From Micromonospora sp. WMMD1155 (GTDB lineage: Bacteria; Actinomycetota; Actinomycetes; Mycobacteriales; Micromonosporaceae), in contig NZ_CP120742.1 in NCBI RefSeq assembly GCF_029581275.1, positions 3,642,001 through 3,706,000 on the forward strand: 64,000 bases of DNA, written 5' to 3'. The notes beneath the pieces were generated by a model. That model was not told the DNA's origin and did not search any database. It saw only the letters and a list, made by a program, of their open reading frames with translations. Every line of letters starts with the position of its first letter. The first letter of the stretch is position 1. Below, piece by piece: positions 61,334-64,000 of this stretch. The translations under genes and the position numbers were made by a program.

Positions 61334-61980
61334 TGCCGCCGGCCCAGGTGCTGTCCGTCGACGAGCTGGTGGAGCGGGCGTTGGTGTTGGCCGAGGCCGG
61401 GCCGCGTCAACTACTCGGCATCGCCGGTGCGCCCGGCGCCGGGAAGTCCACGCTGGCCGAGTTGATCGTCGCCGAGGTGGGGCCGACCGCCCGGCTGGTG
61501 CCGATGGACGGTTTTCACCTGGCCCAGTCGCAGTTGGTCCGGCTGGGTCGCGCGGACCGCAAGGGCGCGGCGGACACCTTCGACGCGAACGGGTACGTAT
61601 CGATGCTGCGTCGGTTGCGCCGCCTGGAGCAGACCTCGGTCTACGCTCCGGAGTTCCGGCGGGAGCTGGAGGAGCCGATCGCCGGGGCGATCGAGGTGCA
61701 GCCGTCGGTACGACTCGTGGTGACCGAGGGTAACTACCTGCTGCTGCCCGACGACCCGTGGTGGGAGATCCCGCCGCTGCTGCACGAGACGTGGTTCCTG
61801 GACCTGGACGCGGAGATTCGGCACCGGCGGTTGACCGCCCGGCACGAGGCGTTCGGGCGGTCGCCGGAGCAGGCCCGGGAGTGGGCGCTCGGCAGTGACG
61901 AGGCCAACGCGGCTCTGATCACCCCCACCGCTGAGCGAGCCGACCTGGTGGTCCGCCTCCCCGAGCCACCGGCGGCCTGA
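61333..61980 (+). CDS. P-loop nucleoside/sugar kinase-like protein
   Basis: 215-aa phosphoribulokinase/uridine kinase-superfamily member: Walker A GAPGAGKST, the sensor-like MDGFHLAQSQL, DTFDANGYVSML, and VVTEGNYLLL. This is the YggC/FrcK-like group; members phosphorylate fructose or pantothenate-like substrates, and the actual substrate is open. ATG overlaps the SIMPL stop. A 45-base duplication covers its 3' end. Confidence 0.88.
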   Translation: MPPAQVLSVDELVERALVLAEAGPRQLLGIAGAPGAGKSTLAELIVAEVGPTARLVPMDGFHLAQSQLVRLGRADRKGAADTFDANGYVSMLRRLRRLEQTSVYAPEFRRELEEPIAGAIEVQPSVRLVVTEGNYLLLPDDPWWEIPPLLHETWFLDLDAEIRHRRLTARHEAFGRSPEQAREWALGSDEANAALITPTAERADLVVRLPEPPAA

Positions 61981-62045
61981 CCGGCCCGTTGAGGGCGGCG
62001 AGCGGCGCTGCCACCGGCGGCCTGACCGGGCCGTCGAGGGTGGCG
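61966..62045. repeat. 45-bp direct repeat at the kinase 3' end
   Basis: CCACCGGCGGCCTGACCGG and following bases (61966-62000) recur at 62011-62045 with three changes. The duplicated block includes the kinase stop codon. Confidence 0.8.
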
Positions 62046-62049
62046 GCCG

Positions 62050-62655
62050 TCAGTCCAACTCCCGGACGGGCCGGGCGGGGTTGCCGACGGCGACCACGTC
62101 GGGTGGCAGGTCCCGGGTGACCACCGCGCCGGCGCCGACCACTGTGTTCGCACCGATCGTCACGCCGGCGAGGACGATGGCGCCGCCGCCGAGCCACACA
62201 TTGTCCTCGATGGTGATCGGCCTGGCGGCCTCCCACTTGTCGCGGCGCGGACCGGGCTCCACCGGGTGCGTCGGGGTCAGGAGTTGGACGTTCGGTCCGA
62301 TCTGGACGTCGGCGCCGATGGTGATCGCCGCGACGTCGAGGAAGACGGCGTTGTAGTTGACGAAGCTGCGCGGTCCGATCCGGATCTGCCATCCGTAGTC
62401 GCAGTAGAACGGTGGGCGGATCCAGGTGCCGTCGCCCAGGTCGCCGAGGAGGTCACGGAGCGCCGCGAGACGTGCTTGTGGATCGGTGGCGGCGCTGGTG
62501 TTGAAACGTTCCATCAGCCGGGCGGCGCGGTCCAGATCGGCGATGATCTCGGGATCGTCGGCGAGGTACGGCTCACCGGCGAGCATGCGGTCCTTCATGG
62601 AGGTCATCCGGTCGATGATGCCTGCCATCCTGCTCGGGGTTGGCAGGTCCGTCAT
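62050..62655 (-). CDS. Maltose/galactoside O-acetyltransferase family protein
   Basis: 201-aa left-handed beta-helix acetyltransferase: N-terminal MLAGEPYLADDPE (Mac domain), then hexapeptide repeats and the active-site His in LTPTHPVEP. Closest families are maltose and galactoside O-acetyltransferases; the natural acceptor is unknown. ATG 62655, preceded by AAAAGGGG. A perfect 17-bp dyad lies 17 bases upstream, suggesting tight control. Confidence 0.92.
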   Translation of the reverse strand: MTDLPTPSRMAGIIDRMTSMKDRMLAGEPYLADDPEIIADLDRAARLMERFNTSAATDPQARLAALRDLLGDLGDGTWIRPPFYCDYGWQIRIGPRSFVNYNAVFLDVAAITIGADVQIGPNVQLLTPTHPVEPGPRRDKWEAARPITIEDNVWLGGGAIVLAGVTIGANTVVGAGAVVTRDLPPDVVAVGNPARPVRELD

Positions 62656-62672
62656 ATTTTCGACCCCTTTTC

Positions 62673-62689
62673 TGCATACCGAGTATGCA
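62673..62689. promoter_or_regulatory. Operator-like dyad between acetyltransferase and subtilase genes
   Basis: TGCATAC-CGA-GTATGCA, perfect 7+7 with a 3-base centre, 17 bases before the acetyltransferase ATG. A -10-like CATACT on the minus strand is inside it. It also lies 61 bases before the subtilase start. Resembles TetR/PadR-class operators; the regulator is not in the window. Confidence 0.55.
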
Positions 62690-62750
62690 ATACTGACTTC
62701 GGTCTATGGAACCCCGTCATCGGTATCGACGCTCCACCGAGGAGGATCCG

Positions 62751-64000
62751 TTGCATCGACGCAGCAGAATGAGCACAGCCACCGCCGCGGTAGCAGCCCT
62801 CGTCCTGGGCACTCCAGCGCTCGCCGTGGCCAGCCCACCCACCAGCACCGCACCCGACGCCACCCCGCGTGCCGCGGCCGGCGTCCCCACCACGAAGACC
62901 GTCACCCTGCTCACCGGTGACCGGGTCACCGTCACCGCGTCCGGGTCCGCTGCGGTCCGGCCCGGGCCGGGCCGGGATCATCTGCGGTTCGTCACCACCC
63001 GTGACCGCGGTCAGCTCACCGTGCTGCCGCAGGACGCCGTGCCGCTGGTTCGCTCCGGTCGGGTCGACCGGCGACTGTTCAACGTGACCGGGCTGATCAG
63101 CGCCGGTTACGACGACGCCCGGCGGGACGATCTGCCGGTGCTCGTCGCGGGCGACGCGGCCGCTCGGCAGCGGACCGCCGCACCCGCCGGGTTGACCGTC
63201 ACCGCGCAGTTGCCCGCGATCGGCGGGGTCGCCGCGACGGCGGACAAGAAGCAGGTCGCGACGGTCTGGGCAGCGCTCACCGGCGCGAACGCCCGGGTCG
63301 GCACGGCGGGGGGCGCCGACCGGATCTGGCTCGACGGCCGCCGACACGTCACACTGGACCACAGCGTGCCGCAGATCGGCGCGCCGGCCGCGCATCAGGC
63401 GGGCTTCACCGGCCAGGGCGTACGCGTGGCGGTGCTGGACACCGGCATCGACGCCGACCACCCCGACCTGGCGGGCCGGGTCGCCGAGTCGCACAACTTC
63501 ACCGAGGCCACCGACGCCGGTGACACGGTGGGCCACGGCACCCACGTCGCCTCGATCATCGCCGGCAGTGGCGCTGCCTCGGGCGGGAGATACCGGGGCG
63601 TCGCGCCGGACGCCACGCTGCTCAACGGCAAGGTCTGCGAGGACTTCGGCTGCCCGGACTCGGCGATCCTGGCCGGCATGCAGTGGGCCGCCGTCGACCA
63701 GAACGCCGACGTGATCAACATGAGTCTGGGCGGCACCGACACGCCCGAGGTCGACCCGCTGGAGGCGGCCGTCGAGTCGTTGACCGCGCAGACCGGCGCG
63801 CTCTTCGTGATCTCCTCCGGCAACGACGGCACCGACGGCTCGGTCAGCTCGCCGAGCACGGCCGAGGCCGCGCTGTCGGTGGGCGCGGTGGACCGGGACG
63901 ACGCCCTGGCCGACTTCTCCAGCCGAGGCCCCCGGGCGGGCGACGGCGGGCTGAAGCCGGACCTGACCGCTCCCGGCGTCGACATCGTCGCCGCCCGGGG
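62751..64000 (+). CDS. Secreted subtilisin-like serine peptidase (S8), 3' part outside window
   Basis: The first 416 residues of an exported protease. The TTG at 62751 has an excellent ribosome site (GAGGAGG, 5 bases); ATG 62769 is in frame as an alternative. A signal peptide (AAVAALVLGTPALAVAS) precedes a propeptide-like region (to about residue 205). The catalytic Asp is D230 (VLDTGID) and the His H262 (GHGTH); the oxyanion Asn is in SSGNDG. The catalytic Ser lies beyond the window end. Convergent domain content after it is unknown. Confidence 0.92.
   Translation, partial: MHRRSRMSTATAAVAALVLGTPALAVASPPTSTAPDATPRAAAGVPTTKTVTLLTGDRVTVTASGSAAVRPGPGRDHLRFVTTRDRGQLTVLPQDAVPLVRSGRVDRRLFNVTGLISAGYDDARRDDLPVLVAGDAAARQRTAAPAGLTVTAQLPAIGGVAATADKKQVATVWAALTGANARVGTAGGADRIWLDGRRHVTLDHSVPQIGAPAAHQAGFTGQGVRVAVLDTGIDADHPDLAGRVAESHNFTEATDAGDTVGHGTHVASIIAGSGAASGGRYRGVAPDATLLNGKVCEDFGCPDSAILAGMQWAAVDQNADVINMSLGGTDTPEVDPLEAAVESLTAQTGALFVISSGNDGTDGSVSSPSTAEAALSVGAVDRDDALADFSSRGPRAGDGGLKPDLTAPGVDIVAAR

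Overview
The window is about 72% G+C DNA with many GTG starts, GTGA/ATGA stop-start overlaps and strong GC-rich hairpin terminators. It carries a mycothiol gene (mshB-like), a 7Fe ferredoxin next to dapC, and a Mycobacterium-type Sdh1 cluster. This points to an actinomycete, most likely Micromonosporaceae (Micromonospora or a close relative); the genus is inferred from gene content and style. Both window edges cut a gene. I see no rRNA, tRNA, CRISPR array, prophage or transposase. The region reads as ordinary chromosome.

Layout. 1-2343 (-): an oligopeptide ABC uptake system (permease cut by the edge, lipoprotein binding protein). 2792-7075 (+): folD, mdh and icd, with a metallo-beta-lactamase-fold gene convergent to mdh. 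7381-10918 (-): deoR-galT, and an APS kinase with an ATP-sulfurylase-like front half. 11292-14727 (+): an operon of two ABC-2 exporters, then a membrane protein. 15511-25512 (-): type 2 valS, a heterodimeric ABC exporter pair, ogt, an ada-alkA fusion and an FAD oxidase. 25729-29940 (mostly +): small hypotheticals, a peptidase E-like protein, ychF and a methyltransferase. 29967-35327: a degenerate M16 peptidase, a glyoxalase-fold protein divergent from an SRPBCC-ArsR pair with two operators, and short operons of methyltransferases, a PH-domain protein and a pterin dehydratase-like protein. 35511-39939: a NUDIX hydrolase, then sdhCAB (-). 40182-43143 (-): tldD and tldE. 43952-50055 (+): a complete second peptide ABC operon (ATPase, ATPase, permease, permease, binding protein). 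50345-54884: alpha/beta hydrolase, P-loop kinase, DUF805 protein, S9 peptidase. 54980-64000: mshB, two membrane proteins, GNAT protein divergent from fdxA-dapC-tyrA-SIMPL-kinase, an acetyltransferase, and the start of a secreted subtilase.

Central metabolism (mdh, icd, sdhCAB), one-carbon metabolism (folD), lysine and tyrosine synthesis (dapC, tyrA), peptide uptake and processing (two ABC systems, S9, S51 and S8 peptidases, TldD/E) and alkylation repair (ada-alkA, ogt) dominate.

I found no obvious new multi-gene system. The most unusual items are structural. One family of interspersed palindromes has a copy read in frame inside alkA. A tandem duplication between tldD and tldE has created a 41-codon reading frame coupled at both ends by GTGA. 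A second palindrome family sits in convergent gaps. There are several clean operator-like dyads, a CTG start for dapC, and several enzymes that have lost catalytic residues.
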